Shown here piece by piece: positions 23,200 through 35,849 of a DNA stretch of 64,000 bases. The notes under the pieces are model-generated. The model was not told where the DNA came from and did not search any database. It saw only the letters and a program-made list of their open reading frames with translations. Origin of the DNA: Crocodylus rhombifer. Lineage: Eukaryota > Chordata > Crocodylia > Crocodylidae. Each line of letters starts with the position of its first letter. The first letter of the stretch is position 1. The stretch covers positions 37,403 through 101,402 of the forward strand of contig JAVSML010019201.1 in NCBI GenBank assembly GCA_038503035.1, read 5' to 3'. The translations under genes and the position numbers were made by a program.

Positions 23200-24320
23200 C
23201 AGCATTAATATTGTCTTAATGCATGGCTGATTCAGACAGCAAAGCCAAACCTATAGCTTTAAAGTTCAGGGGAGGGAGAGAAAAGAGGACAAGGACCTTT
23301 CTGTGTGAACAAGGAGGAAATGGTAGCATGATGGTATGGGGAAGTGAGGCACTTCTTACTGTGGTGGCAGCTTCTGGCTGTGACAGTCCAGAGTACTCCC
23401 TGCCCACTGGCTCCTGCTGGCATGCTCCAAATGCAGAGGTAGGCCAAAAGGGCTGCTCCAAGGTCACCCTGATTGACTGTTCTCAAGTATGTCAGCCAGA
23501 CCCTGGGAGCAGCTGCAGAAGGAACCCGTGGAGCATCTTCATCAGGATGTATTTCCAGGTATGGAGTGTGCAGGCAGGGCTTGCTCGGGAACACCTCAGC
23601 TAGGCCGTGTCACTGTCATGGTGTAGACATGTTCACTGAAGCATAGAAGCAGCCTGAATGTTCTGAACAATGCTGTCTCCCCGCTTCCTGAAGCCCTGTC
23701 AGAGCACATCACAGGAATCCTGCTGCTGTTCTGTGTAACAAGGGACCACTGGCTCCTATTCCTTGGACTCTCTCCATAGAACACGGCTCGGCTCGTTCCC
23801 CTCCATTGAGTGCAACTGCTACAGACTAGCACAGTACTTTGTTGCACGGAGGTCACACACTAGCTGGCATTCAGGCTTTATTTACCTTTTACAGCCAGGA
23901 GGTACAGTCAAATGATTCCTCTAGAGACTGTTGTAGCATTTCTTGAGTGGGCCATGATTTTAATTTCATTGAACAGGAGCACTCTTAGGACATAATTCAC
24001 AGGAGCTCGTGTTCCAAAAAAGCTGCGCCATGCTTCTGAGAGCATCGCTGAGCCTAGGAGGACTCAGCTGCAACATCACCATGCTAATTAGATGATGCAA
24101 GAGGTGCAAGATAGTCTCCAGTCATGTCTGTATGGTAATAGCTGCTCACAAGTTGTAAAACCGGTTGTAGATCAGGCCAGATAATATCACAGGATAGATA
24201 TCAAAGTTGTTAAATCCTAGTGACCACAAATCTGGATGGTACTGGGAAAATCCAGATCTACCGTTCCTCTCCTCTGGGAGCACTGGTGGAAGCTGGAATG
24301 TGCCCTGGATGCAAGGTCAT
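23200..24320. other. Intergenic, no gene recognised
   Basis: A 126-codon open frame on the plus strand (23,223-23,603) overlaps antisense frames of similar length. It has no recognisable domain, conserved start context or splice sites. Confidence 0.5.
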
Positions 24321-24329
24321 ATAATTCAC

Positions 24330-24500
24330 CCTCTTTCTGTTTCCCTGGCAGCCTGAACACAGGACAGGTCTAGCAGCTCCTAGCCCTAGCTCTGACATGG
24401 ACACAATGTGTCACCTTGAGAAAGTTGCTTTCTTGCCTTCTAACTCAGTTTCCACCTCTGTAATACAAATTTACCTACATTACCGAGGGTGTGGCTGGCA
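24330..24500 (+). repeat. MIR SINE fragment
   Basis: The order TGACATGGACAC, then GTGTCACCTTGAGAAAGTTG, then CTCAGTTTCC and CTCTGTAATA is the MIR core in plus orientation. It ends directly before a hAT element. Confidence 0.65.
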
Positions 24501-24519
24501 GGCAGGATTAGTTAGCTCA

Positions 24520-24744
24520 GCTGGGGGTCTAACTTTTTATGACAGGCATGCCACAAATTAGCCCTGTACCCTCCCTAAGTGCCACTCCCATGTCTCATCC
24601 CTTTCTCCTGCTCAAAATGCTGCTCTCTTTTCTGTTCCCTGCCCTATCTCCTGCTGGGCTGCTATCCCCTCCCTGATCTGCTGCATACCACACAGACTGC
24701 CCATGCTACTTGCGGCACACATGTTACAGGTTGGCCACCCTGAT
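24520..24744. mobile_element. Short hAT DNA transposon
   Basis: The ends CTGGGGGTCTAAC and, inverted, CAGGGTGGCCAAC are hAT-type. They lie between two exact copies of TTAGCTCA (24,512-24,519 and 24,745-24,752), an 8-bp target-site duplication. It is 225 bp with no coding capacity. Confidence 0.75.
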
Positions 24745-24754
24745 TTAGCTCATG

Positions 24755-26815
24755 TCTATAAAGCATCTCAACAATGGAAATCGCTGTCAACATTACCTCA
24801 GCTTTTCAAAGCTGCCTTTGGGATTTAGATGCACAATTCCCACTAAAATAATGCAAGTTTTATGTCTAAACCCCAGCTGACACTGCAAATCTCAGTGGCT
24901 AAGCATCTTTCATTATTATAATTACTATGCTCTCAAAGAGGCTGCTTCCATGAGGCTGTACACAAGTCTGTGCCTTTCAATCTATGCATTTCAGACAACA
25001 CTGCTTCATACACTATGAGAAAAGCCTTCCTTTCCCCCAAGCCTTGACCCTGGTTGTTTCTCCAGAGAGCTCTGAGGGAGCATGTGCAGGTCAAAAGATC
25101 TGTCACATCCAAGAGCCCCCTGGGAATTCCCAACTGTGGGCCACCTGCTTCCATTATAAACCTTCTAGGACCCACCCATGAGCAGATGCAACCTAAACTT
25201 TTTGCTATCCTGTCTGTCCCACTCCTTACCCTCCAAAAAAATCTGCATTGCTATATCCCCCTCTTTCCCAGCTTGCTTTGCTCATTAGGCACAGATAACA
25301 ACATCAGCAGAGATAAACAGCCTTGTGCACAACAAATCCCAATTGCTACACATTAACCAGCTGTTTGAAACAGAAATGCTTCTTTGCAGCCAAGATCAAC
25401 AGTCCCCACAGCAAATCCCAGAGCATATCCAGGCAAGGGAGAGCCTGCTGGCACACTTGCCCCAAAAAAAGAAACAGAGCAGGAGGCGGGTTAATTCAGA
25501 GCTATGCCAGGGCTCCCAAGAGGTCGCGATTACATCTTGGTTGGCCTCACAGTTCAAGAGCCGCATTTGTGACTGTTGGCACATCTCTCTGGATCATGCA
25601 GACGCCCACTAATCCTCTTTAATCCATCAAAGAGTAGCACTGTGCGTCTGGCGTGGACAGCACCAAAACAGATCTCAAGCTGCAGAGCATCTTTAGCCAT
25701 ATTTTTCTTTAACAAAATGCGAATCACTCTCCAGAATACCTCCCAAGGCAGAGCTGCCCCAAGTAGCAACATTTCTTGGGAGTGAACTATTCTGATAGAA
25801 TACGCTGCTGAATGGAAAGGCTAGCAGCATTTTCAGCCCTCGAGGTTCAAAAGAAAAAATCATGAGATTTAATTAAAAAAATGCAATGTTTAAGTCTTTT
25901 TCTTTGCCTTCTGGTATTTGAGGCTTTTGGATGCAGTGGAATCTTATTTTCTTTGCAAACTGGGGGAGGGGAGCGGTAGAACTTTTTTTAATATTAAAAG
26001 CTGAGATTCTTGCAAATTCTTATGACTCCAGGAGCTGAGGCTTTAGGAAACGCAAGTTATTGTAAGAATGACATCAGTTGGCAAAAACAAGCTAAGATCT
26101 TTGCACAATGCTGTATTCATCTGAATGCAGCCATAAACTGGCTTGAGCTGGCATGCTGGCCAGCACCAAATCTATTTGGCACATAAAGTACAGCTATGCA
26201 TTAGTTGCCATCAGTAGATTCAGCAAAACAGAGGTAGCTTGGATTTTAGTGAGTACACTCATATATTGCACATACGATGCTAGCAGACTTACTACAATCC
26301 ACGAACAGGCTTTTGTCAAGCATGGGGTCATTTATCATAGACTAGACCAGTAAATCAAGAAATATAAAGAGTGTTTTTTCCTTCAGAACCCTTCCACTTC
26401 CCTCCCCCAGCTCCACACACAGACAAATCTTCATTTTCAAAAGAGTTAAATTCACACCAAGTCCCAAAACACTATTATATTTTCAAAAGGGAACACACTG
26501 AGTGCTGAGCTGTTTGGAAAACTCTGCCAGCAAGTCCCCCACAGGAGCTGCTGGGCACTCAGCACTTCAGGAAATCTGGCCTTTGTTTTGGTGCCCAGAT
26601 GGAAGCCCCTGATAATTCAGCCTTTAAACTACTGGCCTCTCCGGACCAGAAAAGATTGTCTCCATGCCCAGACTCCAGCTCAGGTCCCTTCCTTCAGGTT
26701 TCAGTTTATTATTCAAACGCTATTCCCTCAAAGCTATCCACTCAACCAAAAGATAGTCAAATGGGCCTAAAAGCTTTTCCCCGTTACATCTCCGACTCTG
26801 GAACCCACCATTAAC
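24755..26815. other. Intergenic, no feature recognised
   Basis: Mixed-composition sequence without conserved frames, RNA genes or readable transposon ends. Confidence 0.5.
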
Positions 26816-26826
26816 TTCCTACAACC

Positions 26827-27455
26827 AAGGGCAGAACCAGGATTTGGCAAAGCAGGGTGCAGAAGCAGGCACCCCCTACTCCCAGCCTCCTTCTCGCCCC
26901 CCCCCCTCCCCCCACACACACACTTTGAGGTGGGGACAGACCTAAATGTGGATCCCAGGAACTTTTATGAAGTCCCCAAAGCAAATAAACTTTTATGAAG
27001 TTCACTTCCCCTCTGTGCTCAGAAGCACATCCCCTCCCATCCTTCCTGCACCTGCTGCTACTGCTTTCCCCACTCTCCCAGGGCAGGGAAAGCTTCAGAG
27101 CTCCTCCTGCCCACTTCAGCCAGGCTGGGCTCGGCTGGCAGAGGGACATCAGTGCAGTGGGGATGGGTGGAGGGGAGGAAGGTTCTGCCACCCTGACTGG
27201 TCCCCTGGGAGCAGGCATGGGAAGGGAAAACACCCCTGCCCATAGCCTCTGCTTTGAAGCTTCTCTCACCCTGGGACAGTGGAAAAGCAACAGTACCAAG
27301 TCAGGGAGAGAAGGAGAGGTGGCCTGCCTCTGAGCACAGAGGGGAAGGAAGGGGTGGGGCGGTGGTTCTTACATGATTTGGGGCCTTTAAAAGCATGATC
27401 TACGATGAAAGGGGGTGCAGCTATGCCACTACACCTCCTCTGGATCTACCCACGC
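26827..27455. mobile_element. hAT-type DNA transposon, non-autonomous
   Basis: The left end AAGGGCAGAACCAGGATT and the right end, inverted, GCGTGGGTAGATCCAGAG are related. They are bordered by CTACAACC (26,819-26,826) and CTACAGCC (27,456-27,463), an 8-bp duplication with one change. The interior is GC-rich with long meaningless open frames on both strands. Confidence 0.65.
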
Positions 27456-27829
27456 CTACAGCCCTTGCTGGGTTTATAATCAAGCAGGGAAACAGCAGCT
27501 CAATCTTAGCCGTGACTGCCTTAAAGGGGCCAGCTATCCTTTGATGCAAACCCTACAAATCCAGCTATAAAGCACACTGGCTAACCAAAGGGGTTATATG
27601 TGTAATGAATGTGCCAGAGGTGAAGAAGGGAATGTGAAAGGCATATCTGCCTGACAGTACGGAATGCAAAGTGCTATGCAAACAAGCCTCTCAAGCTCTA
27701 AACAAGGAGCAGTATCTGACTAACTAGGGAGAAAGAGAAAATGTCTGCAAAACACAGGGGAGAAGAAAGCAAGCAGGGAAAAAATACTCTCTTCATTTGT
27801 GCATGAGCAAAATGTTAGAGGAGAACAAT

Positions 27830-28065
27830 GTTTTACAGACAGTAGGTGACCTACCCCCACCAACCCTCTTGCATAATAGGCCTTGGTACAAATGAGGAAG
27901 GTGACACACTGAATCACTGGTCCAAAGCTTGCCAGTGACCTGGTGGCAGTGCTCAGAAGAGAACTCAGGAGACCTGACAGGTTTGCCCAAGTTCAGCACA
28001 AGCACACTAACTTCCATCACTTTAAAATCCTGTCTTAGATTCAGCTGTGTAAATGCATCAACAGC
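27830..28065 (-). repeat. MIR SINE fragment
   Basis: The plus-strand order TTTTACAGACAG, GTGACCTACCC, then GCTCAGAAGAGAACTCAGGA is the MIR core read in reverse (TTTCCTCATCTG and AGTTCTCTTCT on the minus strand). The open frames crossing it are not genes. Confidence 0.5.
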
Positions 28066-28369
28066 ACTTGTAGTGTTTGTCAGGCCAGCAATATTAATGA
28101 GCCAAATCCCACTGGTGTCAGTGATCACAGTTTGCCCTGGCAGAATCCAAAGGTCCCCGGTCTCTGCTCCTGGGCAATGGCAGGCTGATCACCAGGTTTG
28201 GGGTTAGGAAAGAATTCCCTCCTCAAGTCAAACTGGAAATGAACTGCTGTGATTTTTTCCTTCTTCCATGGCATGGGGCATGGCCCCTCTTCGTATGGTC
28301 CCTTGAGCATGTTTTAACCACATTCTCTGGGGGTGGGAGTTGGAACTAGAGAGTACTTTGTGGCTGTGC

Positions 28370-28465
28370 TGTGTGAATGGACAATCTCATAGACCCTACT
28401 GGGTGTCTGTAACCACTGGGGATTGAACTTGGCAGCCTAGGTGGTCCCTTCCAATCCTACATGCC
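28370..28465 (+). repeat. CR1-like 3' end fragment
   Basis: GGATTGAACTTGGCAGCCTA followed by GGTGGTCCCTTCCAATCCTA resembles the conserved CR1 3' tail (GGTCCCTTCCAACCCTA). Only the tail is present. Confidence 0.45.
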
Positions 28466-28469
28466 CAAG

Positions 28470-29960
28470 GCCTTTGCTTGACTGGCCCAGTGTTGATGCT
28501 ATTTTATTCACAGACAAGGGAGCTGAAGCTTCAAGAGCAGGCTGTGGTGGTGAACAAGAAGGTTTGTTCTGTTCCCATTTCTTTGTAGACTACAGGCTGA
28601 GTCTGGAGGGTAAGAGAGCCTGAGAGGGCAGCAGCAAGCAGCACAGCAGTTTGATTTATCAGATCAGCCCTTTGTCTCCAGAGACTGGGGTTCAAACCAG
28701 AGGTGGCTGGTTCCAAATGAAAATGTGTCAGATAGTTTCCACTGAGTCCCTGGTGGGATGAATATTTGTCCATATGCCAGCGGAGGGACAGGCAAAAATA
28801 GCTGCAGCAAGGAAAATAAAGCACCATTTGCTCTGCAGTAGGGTTTCTATTTCATTTGCCTCCACCCAGCACTCCCAAGGCAGCAGTACAGGGTGGTTTT
28901 CTGAGATGGATCAGCACTGGCACAACTTCAGCAGGGATTGTCACACACAGAGAGGTCATTAGTTAACTGAAATGTCAGGGGAGTCGCCCACAGTTGCTAC
29001 AGAGAGAGGGAGAGAGAAAAACTATTGTGCTGTGGGATATTCTTAGCCCACTGTCCCTAATAAATCCTCCTCTGACACAACAGGCTCAGTGCGAGAGCTG
29101 CAGGCTTTTGCAAAACCCTGGATTTTCCATCCTTCTCCCCAGCTGAGAACTCTGGCAAGGAGTTCTTTCCAATTCTGGTATTCAGCGTACTCGTTGTGCC
29201 TGCTAAAATAACCAGCCTCTGGAAAGGAGACAGCCCACTACAGATGGTGATGAGGGCTGACCTAAGCAGGGTATGCCCACTCTGTCATCTTCCCAACTAT
29301 CATGGCATGGATCAGAGTACGGGTTCCTATATCAGAAGCCCACTGGGAAGAGCCAGAAACTTTTGTGAGGCTGAAGCAAAAAAGTAAAACACCATTTTTT
29401 AAAAGCATTTATTTTACTGGCCAGGGACTGAGCACTTGCTAGCCCAGAAAAAGCTAACTGCTGCATTCAGAATTTTTCAGGCCTCTCTTCTGCGCCATCA
29501 ATTGACTGATTCCAACCAAACCTCACAGTCAACAGCAAACTTTCATGCTGCTCCCCTTCCCTCCACACCACCCTCATTGTCACCTCCAACCAAAGCAAGC
29601 TTGCTCACTCTTTTTTTAGCATCTTTGTACAGGCCTGATCCTCACTACAGCAAAGGGGGTTGACTGTGCTCACTACCATTCATTAACCCTTTCCAGCCTA
29701 CATGGGGTTTGTACTGTATACTCTTGTCAGAAACCTCCAAGGAGAGCACTTGAATTAGTTTAGGGTAGAAACTCCTGCCTTTGAGGACTCCACAGGAGAA
29801 GGGAGGAAGATTGTGTGGAAAGAGAAACTGTGGGAGCAAAGCTCTTGCTGCTGCAGTGGATGCCAGTGTCACAGGCTGTACAGTTCCTGGGAGAGCTAAA
29901 ACAACATAGCATAACAATTTGCTTTATGAAACCTTCTTGAAGCTTTGCTGGACAGATCAC
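28470..29960. other. Intergenic, no gene seen
   Basis: No conserved frame or RNA gene; a short GAGAGAGGGAGAGAG run lies near 29,001. Confidence 0.5.
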
Positions 29961-29965
29961 TCTAA

Positions 29966-30249
29966 GGGTATGGACAGACAAATTATATTGAGGCATAAGG
30001 GGTGAGGGAATTTACTGCACATCAGATGCTCCAGGGTAACTGTCTCATGTGTCTGCTCCTGTTCAGTAGTAAATTCAACATAAATCACGGCAATGTATCC
30101 CTAAATGAAACAAGGTTAAATTACCATGGTTTAGCTTATGTTTACTGAGGAAAAGCAAGGACATATGAAACAGTTATTGCTGAGCAGCTGACATGCAGTG
30201 TCTCACCCTTTTTTTACATCAGTATAATTTGTTTGTCTGTCCATATACC
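29966..30249. mobile_element. MITE with GGGTATGGACAGACAAA inverted ends
   Basis: The left end GGGTATGGACAGACAAATTA and the right end, inverted, GGTATATGGACAGACAAACA are terminal inverted repeats that stay alignable for about 28 bp, through AATTATA. The 284-bp interior is non-coding. The superfamily is not assigned, and no clear target-site duplication was found. Confidence 0.6.
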
Positions 30250-31400
30250 AAGGGTATGTGATGTGTATAAAAGAGCCAAGAAATGTTCATAGGAACTTGG
30301 TTGACATAGGATATATTTGCCCTTGAGCCCTTTCTAGATGCAGCGCTTCTTTTCTTCATGCTGAGGCAATACATTTATCTCCAGTGCATTAGCTCACCCC
30401 TCCCAACAAACATACACACATTCTCTGTCATGGTATTCTGCATTTGTCTGCCACATATAAAGACTACCCCTTCACTAGAGCAAAGCCAGAACCTCAGGCC
30501 TTTTCATGCTCTCAGTGACACAGCCATAACTCTGTAAACACGTTATGTGAACAGAATTGAGCTCATGGCACTTTGGCACTTTTTTTGGCCTCCTGTTCCT
30601 TCCCCTTTCTCCCCCTACTCCATTTTCTTCCTTCCTAAGTAGAGAATCGTCCCCGAGTCGGCCCTCACAAACTCATGAATGCCATAAATCCCCAGCTGAG
30701 ATCTGAGCTGCAACAAATGGTGGAGCAGCAGCAGCCATGGCAGCAGCTCAGTTCCAGCAGCCCCAATACCTGGAACAGGCCCAGCTCTGGACACAGCTGG
30801 GAAGGGAGCATGGAGTACAGAGTCTTTCAATCCAGTTCTATTAACTTGCCTGGAGCAAAACAGAACCTCCTGTTCTGCGCTGAGTAGCACCTCCTGAGAA
30901 TGGGATGCTAGGCCAGCATTGACTCACTCTGTTTAATAATCTGAGTTGATGGAACAGGGCAAATTTTGGCAGCCACAGTGCAGAGCTGAATTGGTGGGTG
31001 AGTGGCTCAGGGCCCCAGGAGATCAGAGCAGCCAGGGGGGAGTATATGACTAGACACACGGTCCTACTTCCCAGTGATTCTGCTTCTGTGCTTGAGGCAA
31101 GAACAGAGGTCTCAAACAACTTGAAGTCACACTTCCCCATACTGTGGGGCTGTGCAGGGGCCTGCCCAGACTGGGTTATGAGTTAGACGAGTTGTGGTTG
31201 TTCTAAGGTATCTTCAGATTTTCACAGATCTGTGGGGACCTTAGGAAACGCTAGTGCATTGTACCAAGGAAGATGTCCTATGTCTACCCTGCAGTCAACG
31301 GTGTGACTGCAGGCACATCCAGACTTGCTTTCATTTAGCTCTCTCTCATGCTGATGATAAAGAAGTTGCAATAGCACAGGTTTCAGTTGCTGAACAACTG
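30250..31400. other. Intergenic, no gene recognised
   Basis: A glutamine-rich 70-codon frame on the plus strand (30,675-30,887) comes from a CAG/CAA-rich stretch and has no family match. Confidence 0.5.
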
Positions 31401-31409
31401 CCCCAGGTG

Positions 31410-31900
31410 CCATGGTTTGATCTAGAATATTGAAAAGGGGGGTGCAGATGGTATATCATCCCATATAAAACAACACATATTTTTCTCCAATTAAAAATAA
31501 TCTAAACTCTTCTTAATACGCTAGGGGTTTAGGGCTGTATAATTCAGTTTAAGATTGAAGTAAAAACATTGGAATGTGTTAAAAACAATCTTCAGGGCTG
31601 TGAAATACAGCCTTCATTACCAGGAGCAGCTAACAGGCAGCAGAACTGCAGAACAAAGGATAGTTTGATTGGTGGAACATCAAGGCCATTAAAAGAAGAG
31701 AGAGTGGTTCACACCTGTGGAGTAAAGAATTTGAAAGGGATCAAGTAGATTATGAGCCATGAAGTCAAATGACTCCCTCAACACTGCCTGACTTGAAATT
31801 CTGCTGCCACTGCCAAGCAGTTGGTTTTAAACTTTGGGTGGTCCAGGAATCAAAGGCGGGTGCAAGCGCACTTGTGCACCCCACTCTGGATCCACCCTTG
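31410..31900. mobile_element. hAT-type element, possibly same family as 26.8 kb
   Basis: The left side GATCTAGAATATTGAAAAGG followed by a GGGGTGCA box, and the right side GTGCACCCCACTCTGGATCC, mirror each other and resemble the ends of the 26.8-kb element. No target-site duplication could be set, so the borders are approximate. Confidence 0.4.
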
Positions 31901-31904
31901 ACAG

Positions 31905-33500
31905 GTTTCCAGCAGGCCTATATAGCCTCCACTGAAGCCAGATTGCTGTATTGTCATTGGTGCCCCAGCAAACTAGATCAAAACTATCTTGGGTATATGC
32001 TATCAGCTGGCTGTTAGCTGTGGTCACACCTCCTGAACGCAGCGTAGACAGAACCCTCCAGGGAACAGGCAACCTGGGTGAAAAGAACCATTCCACCTTG
32101 CCCCTAAACATTGTAGCAAGAATCCAGCTAGATCTCTTTGACCAGGATAGTGAGAAACGGTGTGTGGGGCAGGCACACAAGCCAGTCTGTGCTTTGCACA
32201 GCATAGCCAAGGAAAACAGGCCTAAATGCCTGCTAGCATCACCAGGGCTTACACTTTACTGTAGCTGATGCAGCTTTGGTCTCGGCATCAGCAGGGTGAG
32301 CAGATGCCCTGCAGACGTGAAGGCTGAAGACCTGGCTTTTCAGATGCAGGGTAGGATGGGATGTTCAAGGCATTTTCCCTTTCCCTTTTCAGGCTTTCTG
32401 CTGCATGGTGGGGATGGCATTCAGGAGAGAAAAGCAGAACCTCTGCCCCCCTCAGCTTTCTGTATACATTCTGTCCCTCTCCAGAAGGCCAGCTGATCTC
32501 AGAGCATTGACTATTTTCTTAAATTATTTTTCCCAAGGCAGGCTGGCTTCCCTTGCCTGGTAAAAGCACTGGATTTCTCTCTCAGCTGCCACACCTAGTG
32601 CTGAATAAGAGTTTCACCAGAAGATGGAGGGCTTGGTAGGGCTTAAGCCACAAGGATACATTCCAGGGCTGAGCTGTGTCTTTCTTCCAGGGAAGAGAGC
32701 AGAGCATGCATTGCCGATTACGGCATGCTCCAGGCTGTGGGTATGTCTCACTGTAGTCACTGCTGTCATTTTAATGCAGATAAATTCAAGCTAGCCTTAA
32801 GCTAGCTGGCTGCAGGAACACTAACAATGTAGCTACAGCAACCTAGGACTTGGCACAGGTTGCAAGCCCCACCTTCAAAACTGGGTAAATACTCCCTTAA
32901 ATGAGCTGTTGCACTGGACTGCTAACTAGTTTAAGGCTAGCTTGAGTATGTCTCTACTAGAGTGCAGCCACCGAAGCCATGACTGTGGAATAGACCTACC
33001 TTGTGTCCAGGACATAATGCTGCTGGAGAAATGTCCATGGTGTAAGGGACCCAAGCCAAAAAATACTTGCATGAAAACTGCTTTCAAAGCATCACATGGC
33101 TACACAGTGGATACTCATCTCTGAAATGCAGCCACTTCTAGGGTGGAAATTGTATGTAAAAAATTTCCAAACTGCTAATGTAATTTATGAATATTGTTCA
33201 TGAGTGGAAGTTATTGTATATCAAAGTTATTTGGCTTCCTTGAATTAATGCATTGGTCTAGCTTAATTGACAGCTGCAGGAAGAATAAATAGGAAAGCAA
33301 AATGATCCCAGATAAGCAGCCTCCCAGCAAACATCAGGTATAATTAAAAAATAATTGTATACTTCAGAGTTCTAAGCCAAGGTAACACGGTTATATCACC
33401 AGATCAAGAGAGCTATAAACAGTATATTTCTCCTACAGAGTGTGAGTTGCCAGCATCTTCTCTAAGTACCATCATTAAAGTTGGATGGAGACAAGCTAAC
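31905..33500. other. Intergenic, repeat-like remnants only
   Basis: GTATGTCTCACTGTAG near 32,740 and GTATGTCTCTACTAGAG near 32,946 look like two same-direction ends of a small DNA transposon family. No partner ends are readable. No gene is seen. Confidence 0.4.
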
Positions 33501-33503
33501 ATG

Positions 33504-33852
33504 GGGCGCATCTACACAAGACGTGTTAATGCATATTAGCTATATGGGCATGCATTTACACATGTGCCCTTAATGCACATTAAAAATGGTGAAATTAAGG
33601 TGCCTAAATTTGATACCTGCAAATGCTGGTATCCAATTTAGGTGCAATTAGTTAAAGTGGCTTAACACATGTGTAAACACAACACAGCACTAACTTTAGT
33701 GCTGGGTCTGCCCAGCCACAAGGGGCACATGGCAGGGCTGTGGGGTCTTAGCACTAACTTTAGTGCCAAGTCCCTGCCAAAAACACCTGCCAAAAATTGC
33801 TTAATGTGCACATTAAATGTAGTTGCACGTAAATGCATATGTAGAAGAGCCC
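33504..33852. mobile_element. MITE with GGGCNCNTCTACA inverted ends
   Basis: The left end GGGCGCATCTACACAAG and the right end, inverted, GGGCTCTTCTACATATG match at their tips. ATG flanks both sides (33,501-33,503 and 33,853-33,855), a possible 3-bp target duplication. Inside, AGCACTAACTTTAGTGC occurs twice (33,686-33,702 and 33,750-33,766). Confidence 0.6.
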
Positions 33853-33859
33853 ATGGGGA

Positions 33860-35560
33860 AAGGTTCTTTAGGAGAGTCCAAAGGGAGTTTGTCCTTCCAG
33901 GGCTTCTATATGCAAAGTGGATGAACACCTGAAAAAACAGCCTGCATATGTATAGTCTGCTGTATTGTAAGATAACATTTTTTCAGAACTGCTTGTGTTC
34001 TATTATGGAGACAGTTTGGTCAGTGAGAAGCAGTGACAGTCATGGAGGGAAGCAGGATCTGACCCTGTCAGACCTGCTTGGGCTATTGTGGTTAAAGTGT
34101 GAGGATACTGCAACCGGGGGCCCACTCAGAGGGTGCATCTGTACAGCAACATGAGGTGCAATTACAGCACTTGCAGTATATCCATATTGACTTACTTCAG
34201 TCACCATAGGAAACAACAGCAGTGAGGATGCAGCAACATGGGCTTTATCAGGTGTTAGTAACCCAGATAGGAGAGTGTTTCAGAAACTAACAGCAATTTC
34301 AAAATAAAACCAGTTTGAGTGCAATGATCATTTACAGGACCACATCACTTCTCTATGTAGTTCCCCTGCTTTGTAACCCAGGCATTTTGTGACTCACAAG
34401 TTTCTTGATACCATTTTCAAAGAAACTTTTTAGTTGCCATGACAGTGAGTGTGACAATGAATGACAGAACACTGTTCTCCTTTGGTGCACACTGACAGCT
34501 GTGAAACCATGTTGTTTTTATGCACACTAGCATCGCACATGTCTTCAGGGCAAAATGAGGGGTGCATTCGACAGTGTTGCCATCAGTGTCCCCCACTGCT
34601 GTTTAGTTTCTCACTTTATCACAGGGCAGCCATTTTGTCATTAATTTCTGAAACACCCTCATGCATACCAGGGACCATGGAGAATTTACAGTCTAGTAGC
34701 TAGAACATGCTAAAGCCCATAGTGCCATGTCTTCAGTGCTACTGTAACCTATGCCAGCTAACACATGCTGCAGTCCCCCTATATTTTACTGTGTGTTCAT
34801 GTCTTGAGAGTGGCAGAATTGTGCAATCCTAACCCTGAGGTAAGTGAGGACAAGGAGCCTGAGATGGGGGGAGTACAATCTGCTGAGCAATTGTGAATGA
34901 ACCAAGCAGCTGTTTGCTACACGGCCATTTGGGACAAGGAGCCAAGATAATTCCAGCTGGATCTGCAGGTGGGAGAGAGCATGGGTTGGTCTCTATGTAT
35001 TTATCACCCATACTGGAAAATGGCCAGGATCAAGAAGTTCACACCCCTCCTCTTGCAAAAATGCCATAGGACTTTTAATATGAATGAGTCAGCTACACTG
35101 TAGCTGTTGCATCAGGGATGAATTTGGCTGAGTCTCCCTTAGTCAAGCTGGGTAATGAGTGAAGCCTAGTCTGGTTGTGGCATGAGAACTGTAACTCTTT
35201 TTATGGCATTTGTTATTAGGCAAGAACTAACCTTGGCAACCTAGTTCAGATTCTTCCACTCAGACAAGGAGTCAATGGGCCTGATTCTCATTTCTGTTCA
35301 GATCCATTTACTCTGTCCTGGCATTTTCAAAACCTCTCAGATAGGGTGGTACAGGGCTCAGAGAATACCCAGCCCAGATGACCTCTCCACCCAGGAGATG
35401 GAGCTACAGACAGTGGGGAGCTGCTCCCAGACCCTAGAACAGGGGACAGCTTGACAGTATTGTAACTCCTGGGCCTCTGAGGCAGCTGCTTCAGGAATGG
35501 ACTTGGGGGAAAGGGGTGGAAAAAAACAGCTGCTGCCCCTGTGTGTGGCAGCTGCTCTGG
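33860..35560. other. Intergenic, no gene seen
   Basis: GGGTGCATCTGTACAGCAAC near 34,133 may be another end of the GGGCNCNTCTACA family. No matching right end is evident, and nothing coding is recognised. Confidence 0.4.
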
Positions 35561-35568
35561 ACATTTGG

Positions 35569-35841
35569 CAGTAGTAGTCTGAGTGTTGTTGGGGCCCTGA
35601 GCAAGAGAGTCATTTGGGGCCCCTTAAATGTATGTACTCAGGTAAATATTAACCTACCACAGTTGTATCATGGATCTTTTTAATATTCTTTGGGGGAATT
35701 AGATAAATAGTTGAGTATTACAATGCAAATAGAGCCACTTCCTTGCAAAAACTTCACCCCCCCCCCAAAAAAATGTGGCCCCCCCTAAAGTATGGGGCCA
35801 TGGGCAGTTGCCCACTTTGCCCTCCCCTAAGGCTGCTACTG
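35569..35841. mobile_element. Short hAT DNA transposon
   Basis: The ends CAGTAGTAGTCTGAG and, inverted, CAGTAGCAGCCTTAG are clear inverted repeats. They are followed inside by GGGGCCC and GGGCAACTGCCCATGG motifs typical of hAT ends. The flanking octamers match only in part (5 of 8). Confidence 0.65.
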
Positions 35842-35849
35842 CATCTGTC

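Noticed and set aside
23223..23603. 126-codon open frame on the plus strand
   Set aside because: No domain, splice or promoter context, and a comparable frame exists antisense.
30263..30269. TATAAAA preceding a purine-rich stretch
   Set aside because: No gene or transcript-like feature downstream, and it lies just outside a MITE.
32740..33124. Two same-direction GTATGTCTC ends as a complete transposon
   Set aside because: Inverted partner ends could not be identified, so no element was called.
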